NCBI GenBank assembly: GCA_963775275.1
Contig: CAVZII010000005.1
Location: forward strand, 3,844,001-3,908,000
Length of the DNA: 64,000 bases
Reading direction: 5' to 3'
Source of the DNA: JANWHQ01 sp963775275
Lineage (GTDB): Bacteria > Pseudomonadota > Alphaproteobacteria > Caulobacterales > Caulobacteraceae
In this document: in pieces, positions 27,934 through 36,748 of the stretch
Numbering within the stretch: position 1 is the first letter of the stretch
Layout of the letters: each line of letters starts with the position of its first letter
The notes under the pieces: model-generated
Seen by the model: only the letters and a program-made list of their open reading frames with translations
Database searches by the model: none
Told to the model about the DNA's origin: nothing
Translations under genes and position numbers: made by a program

Positions 27934-28973
27934 CCCTGGCGGCCGCCCTCAGGTCACACGACCTTTCCAAGCTTCCCGGCCGCCGGGACGAGGACTGGCG
28001 CTGGACGGACCTGCGCGGCCTGATCCGCGCCGTCCCGCCTGAATCGCCGGCCCTGGCCCACGTCCCGCCCAATCCGGAACTGAACGCGATCAAGGCGCCT
28101 GAGCTGGTGTTCGCCAACGGCCGCCCGCTGGACGAGCTCGAGGTGTGCATCCCGGCGACCGGCGAGGGGACCTTCATCCGCCGGTTCGTCTCGGCCAGCG
28201 AAGGGACCGCCCATCACGTCGAGGCGCCGGTCGAGGTGGGCGAGGGAGCGCACCTGCTGCTAATCGACAGCTTCGAGGGCCGGGCCGCCGGCTACTTCGC
28301 CGACACGCGTTGCGAGGTCCTGGTCGCGGAAGGCGCGACGCTGGACCGGATCGTCCTGCTGGACGATGCGGCCGACGCGATCTCGGTCGGCCTCACGGAG
28401 GTCGAGCTGAGGCCCGGCGCCCAGCTTCGCCAGACCGTCCTGGCGTCGGGCGCCAAGCGGCAGAGGTTCGAGACCCGCGTGCGGCACATGGGCGGGGGCG
28501 CTGTCGCCGTTCTGGACGGGCTTTATGTGCTCTCCGGCCAGCGCCACTCCGACCAGACCACCCAGCTCACACACGAGGCCCGCGACGGCCAGACCTCCCA
28601 GCTGGTCAAGGGCGTGGTTCAGGACCAGGCCAGGGGCGTGTTCCAGGGCCGGATCACGGTCGAGAAGGGCGCGGACGGCGCGGACGCGCGCATGGGCCAC
28701 CACGCCCTGATCCTGTCGGACCGCGCCGAGGTCGACGCCAAGCCCGAGCTCCTGATCTGGGCCGACGACGTGGCCTGCGCTCACGGCAATACGGTCGGCG
28801 CGCTGGACGAGGAGGCTCTGTTCTACATCCGCTCGCGCGGCCTGCCCGAGGCCGACGCCCGCGCGCTGCTTATCGAGGCGTTCCTGGGCGAAGTGGTCGA
28901 CCGCATCGCGGCGGTCCAGGTCCACGAACTGGCCCGAGCCTGGCTCGCCGCGCAGCTGCGGAGGGCGTCGTGA
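27930..28973 (+). CDS. sufD: Fe-S cluster assembly protein SufD
   Basis: 347 residues from a GTG at 27930 overlapping the sufC stop. SufD-type features are GRRDEDWRWTDLR near the N-terminus and the beta-helix core ending RMGHHALILSDRAEVDAKPELLIWADDVACAHGNTVGALDEEALFYIRSRGL. It partners SufB and SufC in the scaffold and is needed for iron delivery. Confidence 0.95.
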   Translation: MTLAAALRSHDLSKLPGRRDEDWRWTDLRGLIRAVPPESPALAHVPPNPELNAIKAPELVFANGRPLDELEVCIPATGEGTFIRRFVSASEGTAHHVEAPVEVGEGAHLLLIDSFEGRAAGYFADTRCEVLVAEGATLDRIVLLDDAADAISVGLTEVELRPGAQLRQTVLASGAKRQRFETRVRHMGGGAVAVLDGLYVLSGQRHSDQTTQLTHEARDGQTSQLVKGVVQDQARGVFQGRITVEKGADGADARMGHHALILSDRAEVDAKPELLIWADDVACAHGNTVGALDEEALFYIRSRGLPEADARALLIEAFLGEVVDRIAAVQVHELARAWLAAQLRRAS

Positions 28974-28984
28974 TCGCCGCGGCC

Positions 28985-29098
28985 TTCAGCCCCCTGCGGC
29001 CCTTCGGACCACCTTCCCCGCGAGCGGAGGAGGACCAGGTGGCGCGCCCTCAAGTCCTCCCCCGCTCACGGTGGAGGCGTCGTGGAGCGACGGAGGGG
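28985..29098. repeat. Imperfect inverted repeat between sufD and sufS
   Basis: The 133-bp spacer holds ACCTTCCCCGCGAGCGGAGG and, about 40 bp later, an inverted relative beginning TCCTCCCCCGCTCACGGTGG. A further GGAGCGACGGAGGGGG lies just before sufS. It resembles a dispersed palindromic repeat distinct from the DUF559-flanking family. No gene is seen in it. It may alter sufS levels relative to sufBCD. Confidence 0.5.
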
Positions 29099-29106
29099 GC
29101 TCTGCG

Positions 29107-30324
29107 ATGACCTTCGACCCCCATGCCGTCCGTGACGAGTTCCCGATCCTGCGTCGCGAGGTGCACGGCAGGCCGCTGGTCTATCTCGACAACGCCGCCT
29201 CGGCCCAGAAGCCACGGGCCGTGATCGACGCGATGACGCGGGTGATGGAGACCTCCTACGCCAACGTCCATCGCGGGCTGCACACCCTGGCCAACGAGAC
29301 GACCGACGCCTACGAGGGCGCGCGCGCCGCCGTGGCCGGCCTTCTGAACGCCGCCTCGCCCGACCAGATCGTCTTCACCAAGGGGGGCACCGAGGCGATC
29401 AACCTCGTGGCCTCGTCCTTCGGACTGGATCTGGAGGCCGGCGACGAGATCGTGCTTTCCGAGATGGAGCACCACGCCAACATCGTGCCATGGCACCTGC
29501 TGCGCGAGCGCAAGGGCATGGTCCTCAGGTTCGTCCCGGTCACCGACGACGGCCGGCTCGACATGGACGCCTACCGCGCCCTGATCGGGCCCAAGACGCG
29601 CATGGTGGCGCTGAGCCACATGTCCAATGTCCTCGGCACGGTCAATCCGGCTGCGGAGATCGTCCAGGCGGCCCACGCATCGGGCGTTCCGGTGCTGCTC
29701 GACGGCTGCCAGTCCATCGTCCACGAGCGCGTGGACGTACGGGCCCTGGATGTCGATTTCTACGTCTTCTCCGGTCACAAGCTCTACGGCCCGACCGGCA
29801 TCGGCGTCCTCTACGGCAAGGCCGAGCGGCTGGCGGCCCTTCAGCCCTACCAGGGCGGGGGCGAGATGATCGACGTGGTCACGCTCGACCGGATCACCTA
29901 CGCCGAGCCGCCCCATCGGTTCGAAGCCGGCACGCCGCCCATCATCGAGGCGATCGGCCTCCGCGCCGCGATCGACTGGATCAAGGGCCAGGACCGGGCC
30001 GCCATCGCCGCTCACGAGCGCAGCCTCTACGACCGTGTGGTCGAGGGCCTGAACGGCGCCAACTGGCTCAAGCCCATGGGTCAGGCGCCCGGCAAGGGCG
30101 CCATCTTCGCCTTCAACGTCGAGGGCGCCCACGCCCACGACATCGCCCAGATCCTGGACAGGTACGGCATCGCCGTGCGCGCCGGGACGCACTGCGCCGA
30201 GCCCCTGATGCGCCGCTTCGGCGTCTCGTCGAGCGCCCGCGCATCCTTCGCCCTATATAACACCCTGGAAGAGGCCGATTCCTTCGTGGAGGCGTTGGGC
30301 CGCGCCAGGGCCTTCTTCACCTGA
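29107..30324 (+). CDS. sufS: Cysteine desulfurase SufS (group II)
   Basis: 405 residues. It has LDNAASAQKPRAVIDAM at the N-terminus, the PLP lysine in VFSGHKLYGPTGIG and the catalytic Cys in the short loop RAGTHCAEPLM, all diagnostic of group II SufS. It donates sulfur to SufB, often with SufE or SufU; no such partner gene is visible here. It is followed 18 bp later by sufT. Confidence 0.96.
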   Translation: MTFDPHAVRDEFPILRREVHGRPLVYLDNAASAQKPRAVIDAMTRVMETSYANVHRGLHTLANETTDAYEGARAAVAGLLNAASPDQIVFTKGGTEAINLVASSFGLDLEAGDEIVLSEMEHHANIVPWHLLRERKGMVLRFVPVTDDGRLDMDAYRALIGPKTRMVALSHMSNVLGTVNPAAEIVQAAHASGVPVLLDGCQSIVHERVDVRALDVDFYVFSGHKLYGPTGIGVLYGKAERLAALQPYQGGGEMIDVVTLDRITYAEPPHRFEAGTPPIIEAIGLRAAIDWIKGQDRAAIAAHERSLYDRVVEGLNGANWLKPMGQAPGKGAIFAFNVEGAHAHDIAQILDRYGIAVRAGTHCAEPLMRRFGVSSSARASFALYNTLEEADSFVEALGRARAFFT

Positions 30325-30342
30325 GACCGAGCCGGACCCGCC

Positions 30343-30711
30343 ATGGACGACGCGACCTTCAAGCCCGATCAGCCGCCCGAAGACTCCAAGCTGTCGCAAG
30401 TGGAGCTGGACGCTCTGACCGACCAGCTCGTGGAAAAGCTCAAGAGCGTCTACGACCCGGAGATCCCGGTCGACATCTACGAGCTCGGCCTGATCTACAA
30501 GGTCGACGTCTCCGACGACAAGGACGTGGTCGTCGAGATGACCCTGACCGCGCCGGGCTGCCCGGTGGCCGGCGACATGCCCGAGTGGGTCGAGGATGCG
30601 GTGATGTCGGTCGAGGGGATCAAGTCCTGCACCGTCAACCTGGTGTTCGATCCTCCGTGGGATCCTTCGCGGATGTCCGACGAAGCCAAGCTGCAGCTGA
30701 ACATGTTCTGA
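30343..30711 (+). CDS. sufT: SufT-type DUF59 (MIP18) Fe-S maturation protein
   Basis: 122 residues with the DUF59 core YDPEIPVDIYELGLIYKVDV and the conserved cysteine in TLTAPGCPVAGDMP. Proteins of this family assist late-stage Fe-S cluster delivery. Its position between sufS and sufA is the standard alphaproteobacterial order. The stop is 2 bp before the sufA start. Confidence 0.93.
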   Translation: MDDATFKPDQPPEDSKLSQVELDALTDQLVEKLKSVYDPEIPVDIYELGLIYKVDVSDDKDVVVEMTLTAPGCPVAGDMPEWVEDAVMSVEGIKSCTVNLVFDPPWDPSRMSDEAKLQLNMF

Positions 30712-30713
30712 CC

Positions 30714-31103
30714 ATGGATGCCATTGTCCAAGCCCGCCCCCGCCGTCCCAGGCCCAAGGTCGTCACCCTGACCGATCGCGCCGCCGAGCGCGTGCGCGAG
30801 ATCCTGGCCGGCGCCGACAAGCCCTGCGCCGGCCTGAGGGTCGGCGTGAAGAACGGCGGCTGCGCCGGCCAGGAGTACATCCTGACCTATGCGGAGACCG
30901 CCGGTCCGCTGGACGAGATCGTCGAGGACAAGGGGGTGACGATCTTCGTCGAGCCCAAGTCGGTGCTGTTCCTGATCGGCTCGGAGATCGACTACGAGGT
31001 GAGCAAGCTGGCCTCGAAGTTCGTGTTCAGGAATCCGAACGAGACCGACGCCTGCGGCTGCGGCGAAAGCGTCACCATCCAGCCGGCCGCCGGGTTCGAC
31101 TGA
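30714..31103 (+). CDS. sufA: A-type Fe-S carrier SufA/IscA
   Basis: 129 residues with a HesB/IscA fold and the three conserved cysteines in GVKNGGCAGQEY and ACGCGES. It carries clusters from the SUF scaffold to target apoproteins. It closes the operon that starts at iscR. Confidence 0.94.
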   Translation: MDAIVQARPRRPRPKVVTLTDRAAERVREILAGADKPCAGLRVGVKNGGCAGQEYILTYAETAGPLDEIVEDKGVTIFVEPKSVLFLIGSEIDYEVSKLASKFVFRNPNETDACGCGESVTIQPAAGFD

Positions 31104-31124
31104 GGCTGGCGCAGGAGGCCGGGC

Positions 31125-31481
31125 ATGGCCGTCGGCAAGGACTTCCGCGCCTACATCGAGGAGCTGTTCGCGCCGCTCGGCGCGGTGCGGATCAAGCCGA
31201 TGTTCGGGGGCGCCGGCGTCTATGCCGACGAGCTGATGTTCGCGATCATCGCCGACGACGTGCTCTACTTCCGTGTGGACGAGGCCACCGAGGCCCGGTT
31301 CCGTGAGGCCGGCTCGGAGCCGTTCGTCTACAAGGCCCGCGACGGGCGCGACATGGTCATGGGCTACTGGCGCGCGCCCGACGACGCCCTGGAGAGCCCT
31401 GACGAGGCCGAGCCCTGGGCGCGGCTCGGGATCGAGGCCGCCGTGCGGAAGAAGGCGGAGGCAAAGAGGAAGGCGCGATAG
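31125..31481 (+). CDS. TfoX N-terminal domain protein
   Basis: 118 residues with the TfoX-N pattern FAPLGAVRIKPMFGGAGVYADELMFAII, DDVLYFRVDEATEARFREAG and PFVY. Related to the N-terminal half of the competence regulator Sxy/TfoX, but these short alphaproteobacterial proteins have no proven role in competence. It follows sufA by 21 bp and may be co-transcribed with the suf genes. Confidence 0.88.
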   Translation: MAVGKDFRAYIEELFAPLGAVRIKPMFGGAGVYADELMFAIIADDVLYFRVDEATEARFREAGSEPFVYKARDGRDMVMGYWRAPDDALESPDEAEPWARLGIEAAVRKKAEAKRKAR

Positions 31482-31499
31482 CGCGGCCTCAATTCAGGC

Positions 31500-31655
31500 T
31501 CACCCATGTTCTCCGTCATCCCCGGTCGAGCGCCCCCGGGACCGGTCAAGGGCAGGCCCGAGGACAGGCTCCGCGCGAGTACCGGGGACCCAGGAACACT
31601 GAAGAGTGAGGCGTTCATGGGTGGCCGGGACAGTGCCCGGCCATGACGGTCGTTG
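31500..31655. repeat. Palindromic dispersed-type repeat in the TfoX-GGDEF spacer
   Basis: The 210-bp region between convergent genes contains ACCCATG ... CATGGGT arms, GTCATCCCCGGT facing ACCGGGGACCCAGGA, and a terminal GGCCGGGACAGTGCCCGGCC hairpin (31624-31643) followed by ATGACGG. The wording CCGGGGACCCAGGAACACTG resembles repeats common in Caulobacterales intergenic regions. No gene is visible. The hairpin could terminate transcription from either side. Confidence 0.5.
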
Positions 31656-31691
31656 TTCTTCGAACCGGACTAGACGCGCCAGCGGCCCGCC

Positions 31692-32756
31692 CTACGCCGC
31701 CTCGACGCCCGCCTCTTGCAGCGCGGAGGTGACGCGGTTGCGGCCTGTTCGCTTGGAGGCGTAGAGCGCTGCGTCCGCCCGTTCCATCAGGCTGTGGGCC
31801 GATTCTCCGGTCCGCAGCTCCGCGAACCCGGCCGAGACCGAGACGGCCCCGAGGTCCTCGTTGGTCGAGCGGCGCTTCAGCATGCGCGAGACGACCTCCA
31901 CGCGGATCTCCTCCAGCGTCTGCTGGACCACGACCGAGGCCTCGCCAGGGAAGATCACGCCGAACTCCTCGCCGCCGTAGCGGGCGGCGAAGCGGGGCGG
32001 GGGCGCCATGCGGCCGATGACGCTCGCCACATAGCGGATGACCTGGTCGCCGGTCTGGTGGCCCCAGGTGTCGTTGAAGTTCTTGAAGTGGTCGATGTCG
32101 ATCACCGCCAGCGTGACCGGCTGGCCGTTGACGCGCGCCTCGGCGCAGGCCCGCTCCAATTCGTCGTCAAAGGCCTTGCGGTTGGCGAGATTGGTCAGGG
32201 CGTCGGTCGTGGCGTCGCGGCGGACCTGTTCCAGGTGCTCGCGCAGGCGGCTGACCTCGGCGGTGGAGTCCTTGAGCTGGCGTTCGAGCGACTTGTTCTC
32301 ACGCTGGACCTTCCGGGTCGCCGTGGAAAGGGTCTCCACCAGAGTGCGGAACTCCGTCGGCGCCTCGCCGCCGTCAGCCAGCTCCTTGGACACGCCGGCC
32401 AGGGTCTCGCCGTAGCTCGTGCTCGACTTCTGGGCTGCGGCGATGGCGCGCGAGACCGAGGCCAGCTCGCGGCTCAACTGGTCGCCCGCATCGCGGATCT
32501 GTTCGTTCAGCTTGGCCTTGGGCAGGTAGGTCGCGGCGAGCTCCTCGGCCACCATCTCGGTGAACGGTTCGCCGGCGCCGAGCAGGCGGTCGATCTCCTG
32601 GCCGAGCGGGCCCTCCGGCTCGCCGACGTAATGCACCCAAAGCTCGAAGTTGAGCGGGGTCGGCCAGATGCCATGACGCTCCATGGCGTCCATGGCCTTG
32701 CGGGCCAGTTCGTAGGCCTGCGGACCTCTAAGCGTGCTCTCGATTTCGCCGGCCAT
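31692..32756 (-). CDS. Diguanylate cyclase (GGDEF domain)
   Basis: 354 residues. The first 190 are a helical sensor-like region with a coiled coil just before the catalytic domain (RKVQRENKSLERQLKDSTAEVSRLREHLEQVRRD). The GGDEF domain has DALTNLANRKAFD, IDIDHFKNFND and the active-site RYGGEEF. It would make cyclic di-GMP in the cytoplasm. The residues upstream of GGEEF lack the RxxD inhibitory site, so product feedback is not expected. No transmembrane segment is present. Confidence 0.92.
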   Translation of the reverse strand: MAGEIESTLRGPQAYELARKAMDAMERHGIWPTPLNFELWVHYVGEPEGPLGQEIDRLLGAGEPFTEMVAEELAATYLPKAKLNEQIRDAGDQLSRELASVSRAIAAAQKSSTSYGETLAGVSKELADGGEAPTEFRTLVETLSTATRKVQRENKSLERQLKDSTAEVSRLREHLEQVRRDATTDALTNLANRKAFDDELERACAEARVNGQPVTLAVIDIDHFKNFNDTWGHQTGDQVIRYVASVIGRMAPPPRFAARYGGEEFGVIFPGEASVVVQQTLEEIRVEVVSRMLKRRSTNEDLGAVSVSAGFAELRTGESAHSLMERADAALYASKRTGRNRVTSALQEAGVEAA

Positions 32757-32872
32757 GCCTGTTCCTTCACGAACCCCCGCGCGAGCCCCCTCGCCGATGA
32801 AGGATCGTTGCGGCGACGCTTAGCCGACAGAGCCAAACAGGCGGTTAACCCGGGGAAGGATTTGCCTCGCCC

Positions 32873-33691
32873 TCAGCGGGCCTTGGAACGCTCCAGGGCC
32901 TTGGCCTCGTTCCACAGGGCGTCCATTTCTGACAGGTCCGACTGCTCGGGCGTGCGGCCGTCCTCGCCGAGCCGCGCCTCGATATGGCGGAAGCGGCGCA
33001 CGAACTTGGCGTTGGCCGCGCGCAGCGCCTCCTCGGGCTCGATCTCCAGCTTGCGCGCGAGGTTGGCGCAGACGAAGAGCAGGTCGCCCAGCTCCTCGCG
33101 CGCCTTGCCGAGATCGCCGGCGGCGACTTCCGTTTCCAGCTCGCCGAGCTCCTCCCTGGCCTTGGCCAGCACCGCGTCCAGCGTGTCCCAGTCGAAGCCC
33201 ACGCGGCCCGCCCGGCGCGTCAGCTTGGCCGCGCGGGTCAGGGCGGGCAAGGCGAGGGGCACGCCGTCGAGTGCGCTCGGCGTCTCGGCCGGACGGCCCT
33301 TGGCCGCGCGCTCGGCCGCCTTGATCGCCTCCCAGCGGAGAGTTTGCTCGGCCGAATCCCGCACCTCTTCCGCACCGAAGACGTGGGGATGGCGGCGGAT
33401 CATCTTCTCGCAGATGCGCTCGGCGACGCCGGCGAAGTCGAAGCCGCCGGCCTCCTCGGCCATGCGGGCGTGGAACACCACCTGCAGCAACAGGTCCCCG
33501 AGCTCGTCCTCCAACTCGCCCATGTCGCCGCGCTCGATGGCGTCGGCGACCTCGTAGGCCTCCTCGATGGTGTAGGGCGCGACGGTCGCGAAAGTCTGTT
33601 CCACGTCCCAGGGGCAGCCGCCCTCGGGGTCGCGCAGGCGCGCCATGATCTCGACGAGGCGGAAAATCGGGTGATCGGTCTGGTCAGGCAT
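32873..33691 (-). CDS. mazG: Nucleoside triphosphate pyrophosphohydrolase MazG
   Basis: 272 residues with two MazG domains. The first has CPWDVEQTFATVAPYTIEEAYEVADAIERGDMGELEDELGDLLLQVVFHA; the second has AREELGELETEVAAGD...EELGDLLFVCANLARKL, each with the ExxE...ExxD metal motif. It hydrolyses non-canonical NTPs to NMP and pyrophosphate. It starts inside the end of the MFS gene (8-bp overlap), so the two form one leftward transcript. Confidence 0.93.
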   Translation of the reverse strand: MPDQTDHPIFRLVEIMARLRDPEGGCPWDVEQTFATVAPYTIEEAYEVADAIERGDMGELEDELGDLLLQVVFHARMAEEAGGFDFAGVAERICEKMIRRHPHVFGAEEVRDSAEQTLRWEAIKAAERAAKGRPAETPSALDGVPLALPALTRAAKLTRRAGRVGFDWDTLDAVLAKAREELGELETEVAAGDLGKAREELGDLLFVCANLARKLEIEPEEALRAANAKFVRRFRHIEARLGEDGRTPEQSDLSEMDALWNEAKALERSKAR

Positions 33692-35036
33692 CGCTCGGCG
33701 GGACAGCTCGCGCACCGGCGAGCTCGCGGCGGATGTCCGCGTGCCGGGCGGCGCTCAAAGGATATCCCACGATCACCCCTGCCGCCGCCAGCGACAGCAG
33801 CGCGGGCAGGCCGACGAACATCGCCTGCAGCCCCGCCAGGGCCTCGGCGCTGTTGTGGGCGGCCTTGGCGTCGAAGCCCAGGGCGTCGAGGATCACGAAG
33901 GTGACGAGCGCCAGGGCCGAGCCGACCTTGGTGGTGCCGGTCAAGAGGGCATAGAGCAGGCCCGTGCGGTCGATCCCCGTCGCCAGCCTCAGCTCGTCAC
34001 CGACGTCGGCCAGCATGGCGCGCAGCAGGAGCGACGCGCCCGAATAGGGCAGGCCCGCGACGACCATCACCGGGATGGCCACGACGGCCGAGCGCATCGG
34101 CGCGGCCATCACCAGCAGAACGCTCGCCACGATCGTGAGGGCGTTCAGCGCCAGGGCCCGGTGCTTGCCCATGCGCGTGGCGAGCCAGGACCACAGAGGC
34201 GCGCCGGCCGCCGCCGCCACGAAGTAGAGGAGCAGCAGGAGGTTGGCGGTCGTCTCGGGCACGCCCTTGATCTGGTCGAAGTAGAACAGGAACAACGCCC
34301 CCGTGATCCCGGGGGCCCAGCCCATCAGCAGATCCGCCAGCATCAGCCGCAGGATGGACGGGTTCCTGAACATGCCGAGATAGTCGGAAAGGCGAGGCGC
34401 CCTTTGCGCCCCTGCGTCGGGCCTCGGCTCGCCGACCCGCAAGACCGCGATCCACACCGTGAGCGGCAAGAGCAAGGCGATGAACCAGCCCATGGCCTGG
34501 ACGCCCTGGACGCGGTCGCCCTTGAACCCGATCTCCACCAGGGGCGGCAGGATCAGGATCAGGAGCATGCCCAGCACATTGCCGGTCTGCCACCAGCCGT
34601 AGACGCGCGAACGCTGGTCGTAGTCGGGCGACAGGGCCGAGGCCCAGGCCTGCTGCGACAGCGAGCCCATGGAGAAGCCGAGGTAGGCGATCAGCAGCCC
34701 CAGCCACAGATAGCCCATGCCGACGCCGGGCCTCGCCAGGAACAGCATCAGGCTCGCGGCCATCAGCACCGGGACGCTGGCGATCAGCCAGGGCCGGAAC
34801 CGGCCGAGGCGGCTTCTCGTGCGGTCCATCAGGGCGCCCAGGACGGGGTCGAACCCGATGTCGACGATCCGCACCAGCAGGAACGCCAGGCCGACGGCCG
34901 AGAGCGGCAGGCCGATGTCGCGCGCGTAGAAGGTCGGCAGGTGGACCACCAGGGGCAGGCCGATCCCCGCAAGCGGCAGGCACGGCCCGGCGAAGGCTGC
35001 CAGCGCGGCGTTCGTCGGGCGTTCGGACGGCGTCAT
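33684..35036 (-). CDS. MFS/GPH-family sugar:cation symporter-like transporter
   Basis: 450 residues with about 12 transmembrane segments. The motif FDPVLGALMDRTRSRLGRFRPW is the hallmark of MelB-type glycoside-pentoside-hexuronide transporters. The substrate is unknown. The ATG at 35036 begins the conserved region. It is divergent from the S10 peptidase gene across 176 bp and overlaps mazG downstream. Confidence 0.85.
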   Translation of the reverse strand: MTPSERPTNAALAAFAGPCLPLAGIGLPLVVHLPTFYARDIGLPLSAVGLAFLLVRIVDIGFDPVLGALMDRTRSRLGRFRPWLIASVPVLMAASLMLFLARPGVGMGYLWLGLLIAYLGFSMGSLSQQAWASALSPDYDQRSRVYGWWQTGNVLGMLLILILPPLVEIGFKGDRVQGVQAMGWFIALLLPLTVWIAVLRVGEPRPDAGAQRAPRLSDYLGMFRNPSILRLMLADLLMGWAPGITGALFLFYFDQIKGVPETTANLLLLLYFVAAAAGAPLWSWLATRMGKHRALALNALTIVASVLLVMAAPMRSAVVAIPVMVVAGLPYSGASLLLRAMLADVGDELRLATGIDRTGLLYALLTGTTKVGSALALVTFVILDALGFDAKAAHNSAEALAGLQAMFVGLPALLSLAAAGVIVGYPLSAARHADIRRELAGARAVPPSDA

Positions 35037-35212
35037 CGCACGAGGGTGCCGCGATTCTGCAAACGCACGTCGCACGCGCTCGACGAAGCGTCCCGAGGCG
35101 CCGGATCTCTCCGCAACCTGAATTTTCTGTAATGTCATGCCGTGAACGTGGCGAGGCGAGGTCGGATCGCCTAACACCAGCCGTCTAGCTTCGCCGAAGG
35201 AGGGCAGGGGGC

Positions 35213-36745
35213 ATGAAGTCGCATTGGGGGCTGGCGCTTGGAATGGCCGCGTTCCTGGCGTTCTCGGCGGTCGCGCCCGCGCTCGCCGACGACTCCGGCG
35301 CCAAGGCCGCACCGGCCTCGGACAAGGACAAGAAGGACAAGCCCGAGATCGAGCTGCCGCCCCTGCCGCCCGACGCCAGCGTCAAGCAGACGGTCAAGAC
35401 CGCCAAGGGGGTCCTGAACTACACCGCCACCGTGGGCTCCCTGCCGGTCAGGGACGCAAAGGGCAAGAAGATCGGCGAGGTGGTCTTCACCGCCTACATC
35501 CTCGCCGGCCAGGACCCGACGAGCCGTCCTGTGACCTTCGCCTTCAACGGCGGACCCGGCGCCTCGTCGGTCTACCTCAACCTGGGCGCCATCGGGCCCA
35601 AGCACGTGCAGTTCGGCGGCCAGGGCGACACCCCGTCCTCGCCGGCCCGGCTGGTCGACAACCCCGATACCTGGCTCGACATGACCGACATGGTCTTCAT
35701 CGACCCGATCGGCACCGGCTTCTCGCGCTCGCTGGTGGGCGAGGACGAGGCGAAGAAGCAGTTCTTCACGATGAAGAGCGACATCAAGTACCTGTCGCAG
35801 ATCGTCTACGACTGGCTGCTCAAGAACGGCCGCATGGCCTCGCCCAAGTACATCGTCGGCGAGAGCTACGGCGGCTTCCGTGGCCCGCGCATCGCCCACT
35901 ACCTGCAGACCACCCAGGGCGTCGGTGTCTCGGGCATGGTGCTGCTGTCGCCTTACCTCGACTCCAACTTCGAGAACGATGACGACACCTCGCCGATGGG
36001 CTGGGCGATGCGCCTGCCGTCGATGGCGGCGTCCCTGCTCGAGCGCGAGGGCAAGCCGCTGACCCCCGAGGCGCTGAAGCCGGTCGAGGACTACGCCCAG
36101 GGCCAGTTCGTGGTCGACTTCATGAAGGGGGCGCGCGATCCCGCCGCAACGGCACAGATCGTCGACCGGATCACCAAGCTCCTCGGCGTCGACCCGGCGC
36201 TGGCCCAGAGCATGGGCGGGCGTATCGACACCCAGACCCTGCTGCGCGAGCTCTACCGCCGCCAGGGCAAGGTCGGCAGCCGCTACGACATCAACGTCAC
36301 GACCTACGATCCCTTCCCCTGGTCCTACGAGGCCCGCACCGGCGGCTGGCGCGACCCGATCCTGGACGACGTCATCGCGCCGACCACCAGCGCCATGGTG
36401 GACTTCGACACCCGCATCGTCGGCTGGAAGGCCGAGGGCGCCTACCAGGCCCTGAGCCGCGATGTCGGCCGGCAGTGGTCCTTCGAGGACGTAGCGCCGG
36501 AATCGGTGACGGACCTGCGCCAGGCCATGGCGATCGATCCCAAGATGAAGGTCCTGATCGCGCACGGCTACACGGACCTGTCCTGCCCGTTCTTCGCCAG
36601 CCAGCTGATCATCGACCAGATCCCGCCGATGGGGGATCCGAACCAGGTGCGGCTCAGGATCTATCCAGGCGGGCACATGTTCTATTCCCGGCCCGACAGC
36701 CGAGCCGCGCTGCACCAGGACGCGGCCGACATCTACGGACGCTGA
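35213..36745 (+). CDS. Secreted S10-family serine carboxypeptidase-like protein
   Basis: 510 residues with a Sec signal peptide (about 1-26, ending APALADD) and a Lys/Asp-rich linker. The S10 domain has FNGGPGASSVYLNLG, the nucleophile motif VGESYGGF, the Asp in GYTDLSCPF and the His in YPGGHMFYSRP. It is predicted to be a periplasmic carboxypeptidase. A GGAGGGCAGG site precedes the ATG at 35213. Confidence 0.92.
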   Translation: MKSHWGLALGMAAFLAFSAVAPALADDSGAKAAPASDKDKKDKPEIELPPLPPDASVKQTVKTAKGVLNYTATVGSLPVRDAKGKKIGEVVFTAYILAGQDPTSRPVTFAFNGGPGASSVYLNLGAIGPKHVQFGGQGDTPSSPARLVDNPDTWLDMTDMVFIDPIGTGFSRSLVGEDEAKKQFFTMKSDIKYLSQIVYDWLLKNGRMASPKYIVGESYGGFRGPRIAHYLQTTQGVGVSGMVLLSPYLDSNFENDDDTSPMGWAMRLPSMAASLLEREGKPLTPEALKPVEDYAQGQFVVDFMKGARDPAATAQIVDRITKLLGVDPALAQSMGGRIDTQTLLRELYRRQGKVGSRYDINVTTYDPFPWSYEARTGGWRDPILDDVIAPTTSAMVDFDTRIVGWKAEGAYQALSRDVGRQWSFEDVAPESVTDLRQAMAIDPKMKVLIAHGYTDLSCPFFASQLIIDQIPPMGDPNQVRLRIYPGGHMFYSRPDSRAALHQDAADIYGR

Positions 36746-36748
36746 GCC